From positions 1-30,622 of the forward strand of contig CAJKEB010000020.1 of the NCBI GenBank assembly GCA_905198865.1: a stretch of 30,622 bases of DNA, read 5' to 3'. Shown here piece by piece: positions 1 through 8,689 of the stretch. The stretch is from an uncultured Eubacteriales bacterium. Lineage in GTDB: Bacteria > Bacillota > Clostridia > Monoglobales > Monoglobaceae. A program made the position numbers and the translations under genes. The notes under the pieces were generated by a model. That model did not search any database. It was not told the origin of the DNA and was given only the letters and a program-made list of their open reading frames with translations. Each line of letters opens with the position of its first letter. Within the stretch, counting starts at the first letter, position 1.

Positions 1-54
1 CCGAATTGCGGTTTACCAATTTAGATTTTTAAACCTTTTCCTAAAAGGTTTGTG

Positions 55-72
55 CTCGTCAAACTATAATTT
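55..72. repeat. 18-bp element, inverted copy at the far end of the window
   Basis: The 18 bases CTCGTCAAACTATAATTT here recur exactly, in reverse complement, at 30569-30586. Both copies lie between genes. A perfect 18-base match is unlikely by chance in 30 kb, even in AT-rich spacers, so this is probably part of a dispersed intergenic element. Just before it, at 31-51, is a 9-bp stem with a 3-base loop (AAACCTTTT / AAAAGGTTT). Confidence 0.5.
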
Positions 73-89
73 GTATTACAATAACAATG

Positions 90-114
90 GCTGCTGCGTG
101 ACAATCGCAGCAGC
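90..114 (-). terminator. Probable terminator of the SLH glycosidase gene
   Basis: A 9-bp perfect stem (GCTGCTGCG / CGCAGCAGC) with a 7-base loop begins 15 bases after the stop codon of the minus-strand gene. In the minus direction it is followed by ATTGTTATTG, a modest T-rich tract. In the plus direction the tract is richer in T, so it may work both ways. Confidence 0.6.
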
Positions 115-129
115 ATTATTATTTATTTT

Positions 130-2760
130 TTATCCCAAACCAAACAAAATCTTTACTGCCTCGGCACGGGTTACGTTATTTGACGGACGGATAGAACCGT
201 CTGTATAACCGCTCATTACGCCGTTCGTCAGCAACAATTCAATACTGCTCTTTGCCCAGTCGGGAACATCTCCTGCATCAACCGCATTCAGCGGGGCACG
301 ATAAAGCCCCTGCGGCATCAGTCTTGCCGCCGCAACCGAATACTCGCTGCGCTTGATATTTGATGACGGTGAGAACACAACCTTGTCGCCGTTTTGCTGT
401 CCGGTCATTATTCCGAGAGCATACATTGTCTGAACCTGCATCATAGCCCACTCTGGTATACTGTCCTTATCTGCATACGGCAGCTCAGTTCCACGGTAAT
501 TATAAACATTTATACCCAGATAATTCGTTATCATGCACGCAAACTCAGCACGAGTCATATTCTGGTTCGGCTTAAAGACATTCGTGCCGTTTTCGGCATA
601 GCCCGAAACAACATTCCTTGACGACATATAAGATATATAATCCCTCGCCCAATGCTCGTTTGTGTCGCCGTACGGATTATAGAGGGATGAAAGCTGTCCG
701 ACAGTATGCGCTTTAAATGCACTGCAACCCATTGAGTCGGTCACGCTGACTGTCAGCTGATGTGCGCTTTCGTCAAACCCCTTCGGGAATGTATACTGAA
801 GTGTGTTTTCATCATCAAAATATGTGAACTGAGTTTTTTTGCCGTCAACCTTGAATGTAATGCTGTCGGCAGTGGTATCACCGTGCGTACCGTAAATCTT
901 TGCAGTGAACATACTGCCGTTGCTTGAGCACGTTATTGTCGGATAATCGGTCTCAAGCAACGCAGGTTCCTGTGTTGGCTGAGGCGCAGGCACAGGTGAG
1001 CCCGACACATTCACACTAACGCTTGCCGACGCCGTTCCGGCTGAACAGGTTATCGTTCCGCTGGTTGCATAGCCCGAAGCGGTGAAGCTTCCGTCCTCAC
1101 TGATTGTTCCGAGGCTCGGATCGCTGACGGTCCATGTATACGCAACATCACTGTCAGTCAGGCTCATACCACTGTATATTGAGTCGGCTGTCAGATTGAC
1201 CATCTCACCTGCCGCAAGCGCAAGCGATGTGACAGCGCTGTTGTCCGTCTCGTTTTTCACTGTTATCGAATCCGGATTGGTTACCGAATAAATCAATGTA
1301 CTTCCGCTTGCCGCTCCCGAATATGCAGCAATGTAAATTTGACCGTCGCCGCATGCCGTGAGGTATCCGTCGCTGTCTATTGCTGACATACCGGTGCTGG
1401 TGCTGTCAGACTCGATATAATAAACCAGCGGCTCCGTCATTGTCGCCCTGCCGTATGACGCGTCTATTGCAGATGCCCAGATACCAACCGTACTTCCTGA
1501 CAGGACATAATCGCCGTACGGATATACAAACAGTTTATACGGAACCCCGTCAGGCTTGTTCATCTTCTTTAAGAAAATAAAGTTTGCACATTTTCTGAGG
1601 CTCTCGGACGGAGAGTTTAATATCTGAAACTCTGTCGTCTCAGGGAGAGTACCACCGAGCTGTGTACTTCCTCCGCCGTCTAAATTCACAGCGTCAACAC
1701 AGCCAAGCTCAAGCAGACGCTTTGCGAGAGTTTCCTTTCTCACACCGTAGCTATAACCCTGCTGTCTTCCGTCAATAGTATAGAAAATAACTGAACCGTC
1801 AGCCTTTATTCCGACTGCACTTCTCGGTGCGGCTACGTCGTCCTCAAAATCAAGCTGACCGTTTCTTATCAGCGTTCCGCCGAGACAGCCCGTTCCGTAC
1901 TGCGCTGTACTCCAGCGGCTCTCGCCTGTCATCTCGCTGACAGTTATCGTTACCGTCTGTCCAACACTCAGCGCGTTAAGCCGAGCCCTGACCTCCGAAG
2001 CGGCGCTGCTGTCAACGCTGAGAATCAGCTTACCGTCAGGAATAGCAATAGAACCGTTATCGTCAGAAATGCTTTCGACAGTTGCGGTAATCGGCTGTCC
2101 TATCTTAAGCTCACTGCTGACATTTCCCAGAACCACGTTGGTTCCGCTGCCCTCAGCATTTGTGTAGCTGCCGAACTCATCGGTATACATATACATAACA
2201 TACGGCTGACGGTATTTGTTCAGACACTCTACGTCAAAGTATGAGCCGCTGTCGGTCGCCACGGTTATATACAGCTTCATCGGCGCAATAAACGCTGTAC
2301 CGTCACTGTTAAACCCTATTCCGGTCGTTGCATCGGAATCAGCCGTCAGCACATGCCCGTCAGTGATTGTATTGCTCATCGGCACGCCTGTCTGAAACGA
2401 AAAGAAATCCGCATTCATTCCCATTGCGGCAAATATTCCCTGTTCATTCAAGTATTCGTTCGCCTCTGTGACCGTTCTCTTTCCGAAAACCTGCTCGCCG
2501 TTTGAAATAATCGGCAGTACATCGCTATTCGGAACATACTCAAAAAAGTTCTCGGTCTGCTGTCCGACGCTGCTGCTTTCAAATGTGTTCTTATTATATG
2601 TAGTTCCCTGTGCAAACTCTGTTTGTTTATGCGAGGTCTGCTCGCCTAAAACAGATGCAAACGCAGACATTGAGCCAAATACAATAAGCCCCGCTGTTAC
2701 ACAGGATATAACGCGCTTTGCTTTTTTTCTGAAAATCATTTTATTTATCATCCCATTCAT
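130..2760 (-). CDS. Secreted phosphodiester glycosidase-like protein with three C-terminal SLH domains
   Basis: 876 residues. A basic start and hydrophobic stretch (about 10-35) form a signal peptide. Residues about 75-400 match the NAGPA/phosphodiester glycosidase family (exopolysaccharide-linked), with AVGIKADGS, FYTIDGR and the hallmark NLDGGGST motif (Asp361). Residues about 400-600 look like Big-type immunoglobulin folds ending in a Pro-rich linker near 600. A further beta-rich domain follows at about 610-690. Three SLH repeats run from about 700 to the end, each with a TRAE- or KRSE-like core, and should anchor the protein to cell-wall polymer. The substrate is unknown; a sugar phosphodiester on surface glycans is an inference. 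No strong RBS precedes the first ATG, and in-frame ATGs at codons 4 and 8 are alternative starts. It lies 117 bases downstream of uppP with a GC hairpin between, so it may have its own transcript. Confidence 0.85.
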   Translation of the reverse strand: MNGMINKMIFRKKAKRVISCVTAGLIVFGSMSAFASVLGEQTSHKQTEFAQGTTYNKNTFESSSVGQQTENFFEYVPNSDVLPIISNGEQVFGKRTVTEANEYLNEQGIFAAMGMNADFFSFQTGVPMSNTITDGHVLTADSDATTGIGFNSDGTAFIAPMKLYITVATDSGSYFDVECLNKYRQPYVMYMYTDEFGSYTNAEGSGTNVVLGNVSSELKIGQPITATVESISDDNGSIAIPDGKLILSVDSSAASEVRARLNALSVGQTVTITVSEMTGESRWSTAQYGTGCLGGTLIRNGQLDFEDDVAAPRSAVGIKADGSVIFYTIDGRQQGYSYGVRKETLAKRLLELGCVDAVNLDGGGSTQLGGTLPETTEFQILNSPSESLRKCANFIFLKKMNKPDGVPYKLFVYPYGDYVLSGSTVGIWASAIDASYGRATMTEPLVYYIESDSTSTGMSAIDSDGYLTACGDGQIYIAAYSGAASGSTLIYSVTNPDSITVKNETDNSAVTSLALAAGEMVNLTADSIYSGMSLTDSDVAYTWTVSDPSLGTISEDGSFTASGYATSGTITCSAGTASASVSVNVSGSPVPAPQPTQEPALLETDYPTITCSSNGSMFTAKIYGTHGDTTADSITFKVDGKKTQFTYFDDENTLQYTFPKGFDESAHQLTVSVTDSMGCSAFKAHTVGQLSSLYNPYGDTNEHWARDYISYMSSRNVVSGYAENGTNVFKPNQNMTRAEFACMITNYLGINVYNYRGTELPYADKDSIPEWAMMQVQTMYALGIMTGQQNGDKVVFSPSSNIKRSEYSVAAARLMPQGLYRAPLNAVDAGDVPDWAKSSIELLLTNGVMSGYTDGSIRPSNNVTRAEAVKILFGLG

Positions 2761-2791
2761 CTTGTATATTTAAAATAAATTCTTCTGTGTT

Positions 2792-2808
2792 GGCGGCTAT
2801 CAGCTGCC
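2792..2808. other. GC-rich hairpin between uppP and the SLH gene
   Basis: A 7-bp stem (GGCGGCT / AGCTGCC, one G-T pair) with a 3-base loop lies in the 117-base gap after uppP and before the SLH gene. No T tract follows on either strand, so it is not a standard terminator. It may be a leader structure of the SLH gene. Its function is not known. Confidence 0.3.
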
Positions 2809-2877
2809 TGCGGGCGGATAATATCCCCCCTACGGTTTATCGCACAATAAAGATATTTAGCAAATTAGTTCCACAAA

Positions 2878-3708
2878 TTATCCAACTAGAAGAGCCGTAC
2901 CAAAATACGCCAGCACCACTATGCCGAGTATAATCCTGTAATACCCGAACGCCTTAAAGTCGTGCTTTCTGACGTAGCTCACAAGGAACTCAATCGCAAG
3001 CATTGATACAACATATGCCACCGCCATACCTATAATCAGAACAACTATATCCTGCATCGGCATGGCAAGCCCGTATTTCACAATCTTCAAAAGGCTCACG
3101 CCGAACATGACCGGTATTGCCAGGAAGAACGAAAACTCCGCAGCAACGCCTCTTGAACAGCCTAAAATTATCGCGCCGAGAATTGTTGCACCGGATCTTG
3201 ACGTACCCGGTATTATCGACAGCACCTGAAACATACCTATGTACAGCGCCGTCTTATAGGTCATCGACTGCATATCGTTTACTGTTGCCGTATTGTTCTT
3301 CGACTCTATGATTATAAATGCAATACCGTAGATAATAAGCATTGCGGCAACAACCCACGGGTTTTCGAGCTTATCCATGATATTATCAAGAAGCAGACCA
3401 ATTATGGCGGCAGGCAGGCAGGCAATAATCACCTTAAGCCACATCTGCCATGTGTCCGATTTTTCCTGCGTGGTTTTTGACGGAGAGAACGGATTCAGCT
3501 TCTTGAAATAAAGCGTTACAACTGCCAGTATTGCGCCGAGCTGTATAACATACAAGTACAAATCTGACGCGGTGAACGTATCATAATTATTCATAAACGC
3601 ATTCACCAAAATCATATGACCGGTACTGCTTATCGGCAGCCACTCCGTTATTCCCTCAACAATGCCGAGTATAACCGACCTGATTATTTCAATTAGATTT
3701 AGTCCCAT
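2878..3708 (-). CDS. uppP: Undecaprenyl-diphosphate phosphatase UppP (BacA family)
   Basis: 276 residues, the usual family length. It dephosphorylates undecaprenyl diphosphate to recycle the lipid carrier for peptidoglycan and other wall polymers, and gives bacitracin tolerance. The two signature regions are present: the N-terminal GIVEGITEWLPISSTGH motif and the central SIIPGTSRSGAT motif, both lining the active site. The rest is a series of hydrophobic segments, about eight membrane helices. The start is supported by AGGAGG 8 bases before ATG. It is the last gene of the spoIID-queA-tgt-uppP run, 18 bases after tgt. Confidence 0.95.
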   Translation of the reverse strand: MGLNLIEIIRSVILGIVEGITEWLPISSTGHMILVNAFMNNYDTFTASDLYLYVIQLGAILAVVTLYFKKLNPFSPSKTTQEKSDTWQMWLKVIIACLPAAIIGLLLDNIMDKLENPWVVAAMLIIYGIAFIIIESKNNTATVNDMQSMTYKTALYIGMFQVLSIIPGTSRSGATILGAIILGCSRGVAAEFSFFLAIPVMFGVSLLKIVKYGLAMPMQDIVVLIIGMAVAYVVSMLAIEFLVSYVRKHDFKAFGYYRIILGIVVLAYFGTALLVG

Positions 3709-3726
3709 TAGTTTTTCCTCCTGAAA

Positions 3727-4857
3727 TCATATTCTTCTGTCCAATACGCCGACCTTGCTGCGTCTGTAGCAGTCAAAATCTCCATTATCAAGCGCGTCTC
3801 TTATTTCCTGCATCATGTTGTTATAGAAAAACAGGTTGTGAATAACAGCCAGGCGCATTGCAAGCATCTCATTTGCCTTGAACAAATGCCTCAGATACGC
3901 CTTTGAAAAGTTTCTGCACGTATGACACCGGCACTCTGGATCAACGGGCGAATCATCCCGCTCATATTTGGCGTTTCTGATATTCACTATTCCCTGCGAA
4001 GTGAACAGCGTTCCATGCCTTGCATTACGGCTTGGCATCACGCAGTCAAAAAAGTCAATGCCTCTGTATACTGCTTCAATAATATTTATGGGAGTACCGA
4101 CACCCATAAGATACCTCGGCTTATTGACAGGCATATACGGCTCTACGCTTTCAATAATGCGGTACATCTCCTCGGTTGACTCGCCGACCGCCAGTCCGCC
4201 TATGGCATAACCGTCAAGGTCAAGCTCTGCAATCTGCTTCATATGCTCCACTCTGATATCGTCATAGGTACTCCCCTGATTAATGCCAAAAAGCATCTGG
4301 TTTTTATTGATGGTTGACTCAAGACCGTTAAGCCGGTTCATTTCGGCTTTGCAGCGTTTAAGCCAGCGAACCGTCATATCCGCAGACTGCTTTGCGTATT
4401 CTCTTTCGCACGGGTTTTCAACGCACTCGTCAAACGCCATTGCTATTGTTGAAGCAAGGTTTGACTGAATTCTCATACTCTCCTCAGGACCCATGAAAAT
4501 TTTCCGTCCGTCAATGTGAGACGAGAAATAAACGCCTTCTTCTTTAATATTACGCAGCTTGGCAAGTGAAAATACCTGAAATCCGCCGCTGTCAGTAAGA
4601 ATTGGTCTGTCCCAGTTCATAAATTTGTGAAGTCCGCCCATATCGCGCACGACCTCGTCACCGGGGCGCAGATGCAGATGATATGTGTTTGAAAGCTCAA
4701 CCTGACATCCTATTTCCTTCAGGTCGAACGTATCAAGCGCGCCCTTGATAGCGGCGGCAGTGCCAACGTTCATGAACACCGGTGTCTCTATTGTGCCGTG
4801 AACAGTCTCAAATCTTCCCCTTCTCGCTTTTTTCTGTTGCTTTAGTATTTTAAACAT
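3727..4857 (-). CDS. tgt: tRNA-guanine transglycosylase
   Basis: 376 residues, full length. It swaps guanine 34 of GUN-anticodon tRNAs for preQ1, the first tRNA-bound step of queuosine synthesis. Visible motifs are ILTDSGGFQVFSL (active-site Asp), GGLAVGE (substrate pocket), the nucleophile region DFFDCVMPSRNARHG, and a C-terminal zinc site with CRCHTC plus a later Cys/His pair. The RBS (CAGGAGA) sits just before ATG. It follows queA by 61 bases, and QueA performs the next step, so the pair is functionally coherent. A preQ1 synthesis or uptake gene is not in the window. Confidence 0.97.
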   Translation of the reverse strand: MFKILKQQKKARRGRFETVHGTIETPVFMNVGTAAAIKGALDTFDLKEIGCQVELSNTYHLHLRPGDEVVRDMGGLHKFMNWDRPILTDSGGFQVFSLAKLRNIKEEGVYFSSHIDGRKIFMGPEESMRIQSNLASTIAMAFDECVENPCEREYAKQSADMTVRWLKRCKAEMNRLNGLESTINKNQMLFGINQGSTYDDIRVEHMKQIAELDLDGYAIGGLAVGESTEEMYRIIESVEPYMPVNKPRYLMGVGTPINIIEAVYRGIDFFDCVMPSRNARHGTLFTSQGIVNIRNAKYERDDSPVDPECRCHTCRNFSKAYLRHLFKANEMLAMRLAVIHNLFFYNNMMQEIRDALDNGDFDCYRRSKVGVLDRRI

Positions 4858-4918
4858 TTTTATCTCCTGTGAAACTTCTGGCTCATTTTAATTATCAGCA
4901 CACATCTTAGTATGCGGA

Positions 4919-5944
4919 TTAGGTCAAAAACATTGCGTCGCCGAAGCTGAAAAATCTGTATCTCTCTTTCACAGCAACGTCGTAGGCCTTGATAATATTC
5001 TCCTTGCCCGCAAACGCCGAAACCAGCATAAGCAAGGTTGATTCGGGCAAATGGAAATTGGTTATTATACCATCAACTGCCTTAAACTTGTAACCCGGAT
5101 ATATAAATATACTCGTGTCGCCGATTTGCTCATGCACTGTTCCGTCCTCATCCGCAACCGTTTCAAGCGTACGGACAGAGGTCGTTCCGACAGCTATTAT
5201 CCTGCCTCCGTTTTTTCGGGTATTATTTATAATCTCCGCAGCTTCTTTTGTAACCTCATAATGCTCGGTGTGCATGACATGCTCCTCAACATTCTCGACC
5301 GATACGGGTCTGAATGTTCCAAGACCGACATGAAGAGTAAGATACGCAATATTTACACCATTTGCCCTTATTGTGTCCAACAACTCATTGGTAAAATGCA
5401 GACCTGCCGTCGGCGCAGCTGCCGAGCCCTCAATTTTTGAATACACCGTCTGATAGCGTTCCTTGTCCTCAAGCTTTTCCTTTATATACGGCGGCAGCGG
5501 CATCTCACCCAGCTTGTCGAGAAGCTCCTCCCACACCCCGTCATATTCAAACCTGACAATCCGGTTCCCGTCAGGACAAACCTCAATGATTTCTGCCCTC
5601 AGTAATCCGTCTCCGAAAACAAACCTCGCTCCGCGCCTTGCACGCTTGCCGGGCTTTAGTATAACATTCCATGTGTTTATGTCAAGTCTTTTAAGCAAAA
5701 GAAACTCAATCTTTCCGCCGGTATCCTCTTTAACTCCGTAAAGCCTTGCCGGGATAACCCTTGTGTTGTTCATAACCAGACAGTCGCCGGGATTTAAATA
5801 TTCGACAATATCTCTGAAATGTCTGTGCCTGATTTCGCCGGTAACACTGTTAAGACACAGCAGCCTTGAGCTTGCTCTGTCCTCAAGCGGGTGCTGAGCA
5901 ATAAGCTCCGGCGGTAAATCATAATAAAAATCTTTTGTAGTCAT
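4919..5944 (-). CDS. queA: S-adenosylmethionine:tRNA ribosyltransferase-isomerase
   Basis: 341 residues, full length. It transfers and isomerises the ribosyl group of S-adenosylmethionine onto preQ1 in tRNA, giving epoxyqueuosine. Family motifs are FYYDLPPELIAQHP at the N-terminus, LVMNNTRVIPARL, the central SAAAPTAGLHFT stretch, LHVGLGTFRPV, and the C-terminal TNFHLPESTLLMLVSAF. The RBS GGAGA lies 7 bases before ATG. It begins 14 bases after the SpoIID-like gene and precedes tgt, so it is very likely cotranscribed. Confidence 0.97.
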   Translation of the reverse strand: MTTKDFYYDLPPELIAQHPLEDRASSRLLCLNSVTGEIRHRHFRDIVEYLNPGDCLVMNNTRVIPARLYGVKEDTGGKIEFLLLKRLDINTWNVILKPGKRARRGARFVFGDGLLRAEIIEVCPDGNRIVRFEYDGVWEELLDKLGEMPLPPYIKEKLEDKERYQTVYSKIEGSAAAPTAGLHFTNELLDTIRANGVNIAYLTLHVGLGTFRPVSVENVEEHVMHTEHYEVTKEAAEIINNTRKNGGRIIAVGTTSVRTLETVADEDGTVHEQIGDTSIFIYPGYKFKAVDGIITNFHLPESTLLMLVSAFAGKENIIKAYDVAVKERYRFFSFGDAMFLT

Positions 5945-5958
5945 TTAATATTCTCCAA

Positions 5959-7350
5959 TCAATAAGCCTGCGTTACCTCTGTGCCGCTGAAATAATGCGT
6001 AAGTATATCGACATAGTTATAACCGGCGTCAGCCATTCCCTTTGCACCGTACTGGCTCATTCCGACACCGTGACCCCAGCCCTGACCTCTGAAGGTAAAG
6101 CTCGTATTCGGCTTTGAATCCTCGGTGGAATCCTCATATGTCTTTTGATAACGTCCGTTTGTCGTATACAGCGTTTCACCCTGGAACTCCGCACGTCCGG
6201 CGCTAGTCAAAAGCTCCAGCTTACCGGGACGCACTCTGACGAGCGACTGTCCGTCAGTTACCGCAACATATGCTTGTCCCTCTGCATCTCCGTCGCCTAC
6301 AACGGTAAACATCTGACTTTTTGTAATCGTACCAAAAACAAGTCTGCACGCTTCACGTTCAAGCGTCTTTATGGCAGTGTTGCCTGTGACACGCATCTTT
6401 ATAACTCTTCCGTTTGGCGAATACTCAAGCACCTCAATCTTCTGCACATCTCCGACGTCATAGCCCTTGTTACGCATAATCGTTGACGCTTCGGCAACCG
6501 TAAGTACACCCGACCACACGCCGTTCGGGATATTTTCGGTATCCTCATAGGAGTTATCAACCGATACAAGATACGGCACCTCATTGCCCCAGACATATTT
6601 CACATCTTCAGTGGTTGAACCCATAGACGATGAGTAATAGCATTCGCAAAGCTCTCCGTTATATGTAAGCACCTGTCCCCGGGTCTCGTCAACAGCGTCA
6701 TATATCGACTCAGCCTCTCTCCCGATACCCGTATACATCTGACAATGCGTATTTGCACAAATATCAAAGCCATATGCGGCGTGCTTGTTCAAATTCTGGA
6801 GAGCATAGTTCCTCGCACACACTGCCTGAGCCTTCAGCGCTTCAATCGGCCACGTATCACTCATTTCACGTGAGACAACGCCGTACAAATACTGATCCAT
6901 TTCGACCATGTTGATTACCGCGATGCCGTCGCCGTCCTTTATAAAATACAAACTTCCGCGGTAGCTGGTGCCATCGATTGAAAACCGTTCCTCCCAGAAG
7001 TTCGTGTAAACAGGTCTGATACCAAGTCCCTGATTGCCGGATTCCTGATACAAAAGATTACCGTTTAAGTCAAACACGGTTATTTGACCGTTTGTGTCGA
7101 GACCGATTTTGACGTCTGTACTTTCAATAATCCTATCCTCCTTGAAATCACGGTCGTTATACCAGCCGGCATAATAGCCTCTTTCACACGAAACAGTAAA
7201 GGAAGTCTTTGCGGTCGAACCGTAGAACAAACCAACCTTCAGCACGGACGGTATATTAATCTCGGCGCTGACCGAAATCCCGCCGATACCTGCGCTTAAA
7301 ACACAAAAACACAGACACAAACACAGTATTCTTCTGATTTTTCTTTTCAT
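5959..7350 (-). CDS. SpoIID/LytB-domain protein, secreted
   Basis: 463 residues from the chosen ATG, which has AAGGA 9 bases upstream. A longer reading frame back to 7392 has no RBS. A signal peptide covers about residues 1-30, with KRKIRR then a Cys/Leu-rich core. The SpoIID/LytB domain fills the C-terminal two thirds: MDQYLYGVVSREMS (contains the Glu used by SpoIID lytic transglycosylases), ALKAQAVCARNYAL, YYSSSMG, and the terminal GWGHGVGMSQYGAKGMA motif. SpoIID cleaves peptidoglycan glycan strands during engulfment, and LytB enhances an amidase. The sequence alone does not say which role this has. It heads a run with queA, tgt and uppP rather than a sporulation cluster, so a vegetative wall role is possible. 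Confidence 0.85.
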   Translation of the reverse strand: MKRKIRRILCLCLCFCVLSAGIGGISVSAEINIPSVLKVGLFYGSTAKTSFTVSCERGYYAGWYNDRDFKEDRIIESTDVKIGLDTNGQITVFDLNGNLLYQESGNQGLGIRPVYTNFWEERFSIDGTSYRGSLYFIKDGDGIAVINMVEMDQYLYGVVSREMSDTWPIEALKAQAVCARNYALQNLNKHAAYGFDICANTHCQMYTGIGREAESIYDAVDETRGQVLTYNGELCECYYSSSMGSTTEDVKYVWGNEVPYLVSVDNSYEDTENIPNGVWSGVLTVAEASTIMRNKGYDVGDVQKIEVLEYSPNGRVIKMRVTGNTAIKTLEREACRLVFGTITKSQMFTVVGDGDAEGQAYVAVTDGQSLVRVRPGKLELLTSAGRAEFQGETLYTTNGRYQKTYEDSTEDSKPNTSFTFRGQGWGHGVGMSQYGAKGMADAGYNYVDILTHYFSGTEVTQAY

Positions 7351-7387
7351 AATAATCATTCCTTTATATATGCTGATTTGGCACATA

Positions 7388-7404
7388 CGCAATCCTTGAT
7401 TGCG
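7388..7404. other. Hairpin in the 5' leader of the SpoIID-like gene
   Basis: A perfect 7-bp stem (CGCAATC / GATTGCG) with a 3-base loop lies close to the predicted 5' end of the minus-strand transcript. It could stabilise the messenger RNA or be a protein site. No T tract follows. Confidence 0.35.
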
Positions 7405-7418
7405 GTTATAGCAAATTT

Positions 7419-7447
7419 ATTATACCACACAATTTTACAAAAAGCTA
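7419..7447 (-). promoter_or_regulatory. Extended -10 promoter for the SpoIID-like gene
   Basis: On the minus strand TGTGGTATAAT gives a perfect -10 (7419-7424) with an extended TG motif. The -35 position 17 bases upstream (TAGCTT) is poor, as is common with extended -10 promoters. The predicted start point is near 7412. Confidence 0.6.
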
Positions 7448-7502
7448 TAGTAAACTTAAGAATGTTTTGTTAATTTTAATTTGCGGCGGAATTAAAAAAC
7501 AT

Positions 7503-7531
7503 TTGACATAATGGGCATATTGTCATATAAT
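7503..7531 (+). promoter_or_regulatory. Consensus sigma-A promoter of the asd-dapA-dapB operon
   Basis: A perfect TTGACA (7503-7508), a 17-base spacer and a perfect TATAAT (7526-7531). The predicted transcript begins near 7538, leaving a leader of about 28 bases before the GTG start of asd. That is too short for a lysine riboswitch, so control of this operon is not by that route. Confidence 0.9.
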
Positions 7532-7565
7532 TATATATACTAATGAATTATAGGAGGAAGATTAA

Positions 7566-8666
7566 GTGAAACAATATAACGTAGGAATTATTGGAGCTAC
7601 AGGTATGGTAGGTCAGCGCTTTATCACATTGCTTGACGGCCATCCCTGGTTTAATATAAAGCTTCTGGCGGCATCGCCGAGAAGCGCAGGAAAGAAATAC
7701 ACGGAGGCGGTAGGCAAACGCTGGGCTATGAAAGCTGACATTCCGGACAGCGTAAAGGACATGGTTCTCTACGACGCAGCCGCAGATGTTGAAAAAATCG
7801 CAGAGCAGGTTGACTTTGTATTCTGCGCTGTGGACATGAAGAAGGACGAAATCAAAGCGCTTGAAGAACGTTACGCCAAGGCTGAATGTCCTGTTGTTTC
7901 AAACAACTCGGCGCACAGACATACGCCTGACGTTCCTATGATAATCCCTGAGATAAATCCGCAGCATACAGAGATTATCCCGGCTCAGCGCGAAAGACTC
8001 GGCACAAAGAGAGGCTTTGTTGCAGTCAAATCAAACTGCTCGCTTCAGTCATATCTGCCGGCGCTTGCTGTAATCAATCAAAAATACCCGATTGACCATG
8101 CGCTTGTTACAACCTACCAGGCAATCTCAGGCGCAGGCAAGACCTTTGAAACATGGCCTGATATGGTAGATAACCTTATACCATACATCGGCGGTGAGGA
8201 AATGAAGTCAGAGGTTGAACCGAATAAGATTTTGGGCAAAATCGAAGGCGGCGAAATCGTTCCGTCAACCGAGCTTCAAATCGAGTGCCAGACATACCGA
8301 GTGCCTGTATCTGACGGACACACTGCCGCTATATTCTTCTCGTTCAAGGACAGCGAAAACAAACCGTCGGTTCAGGAAATCGAGAATATGTGGAGAGAAT
8401 ATAAGGGCGTTCCGCAGGAGCTTGAGCTTCCGCATGCCCCGAAGCAGTTCATCTATGTATACACAGAAGCCGACCAGCCCGACCAGCCTCAGATTAAGAC
8501 TGCGCGCGAGATAGACGGCGGTATGGCAATCTCATGCGGCCGATTGAGAGAGTCAACACAGTATGATTATAAAATGGTATCAATGAGCCATAATACATTA
8601 AGGGGCGCAGCAGGCGGAGCGGTACTTCTTGCTGAGCTGCTTGCCGCTAAGGGCTATTTAGATTAA
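7566..8666 (+). CDS. asd: Aspartate-semialdehyde dehydrogenase
   Basis: 366 residues. It reduces aspartyl phosphate to aspartate semialdehyde with NADPH, the branch point for lysine, threonine and methionine. The N-terminal nucleotide-binding loop is GIIGATGMVGQRF (about 7-19). The catalytic Cys158 is in KSNCSLQ and His252 in DGHTAAIF. The length and motif spacing fit the archaeal/fungal-like branch rather than the short E. coli branch. The start is GTG at 7566, with AGGAGG 8 bases upstream. It is first in the operon, 23 bases before dapA. Confidence 0.95.
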   Translation: MKQYNVGIIGATGMVGQRFITLLDGHPWFNIKLLAASPRSAGKKYTEAVGKRWAMKADIPDSVKDMVLYDAAADVEKIAEQVDFVFCAVDMKKDEIKALEERYAKAECPVVSNNSAHRHTPDVPMIIPEINPQHTEIIPAQRERLGTKRGFVAVKSNCSLQSYLPALAVINQKYPIDHALVTTYQAISGAGKTFETWPDMVDNLIPYIGGEEMKSEVEPNKILGKIEGGEIVPSTELQIECQTYRVPVSDGHTAAIFFSFKDSENKPSVQEIENMWREYKGVPQELELPHAPKQFIYVYTEADQPDQPQIKTAREIDGGMAISCGRLRESTQYDYKMVSMSHNTLRGAAGGAVLLAELLAAKGYLD

Positions 8667-8689
8667 TATTTTTAGAAAGGATTTTCGTT

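Noticed and set aside
2761..2877. A cyclic-di-GMP or other known riboswitch before the SLH gene
   Set aside because: The gap contains AAACC and GC stems reminiscent of a GEMM element, but the conserved GGACGCAAAGCC-like core is absent and I could not build the fold.
7466..7486. A second Rex site between the SpoIID-like gene and asd
   Set aside because: Only one half (TTGTTAA) matches; the other half reads AATTTG, too poor in AT-rich sequence.
7509..7565. A lysine riboswitch upstream of asd
   Set aside because: The promoter leaves a leader of only about 28 bases, far too short for the aptamer.
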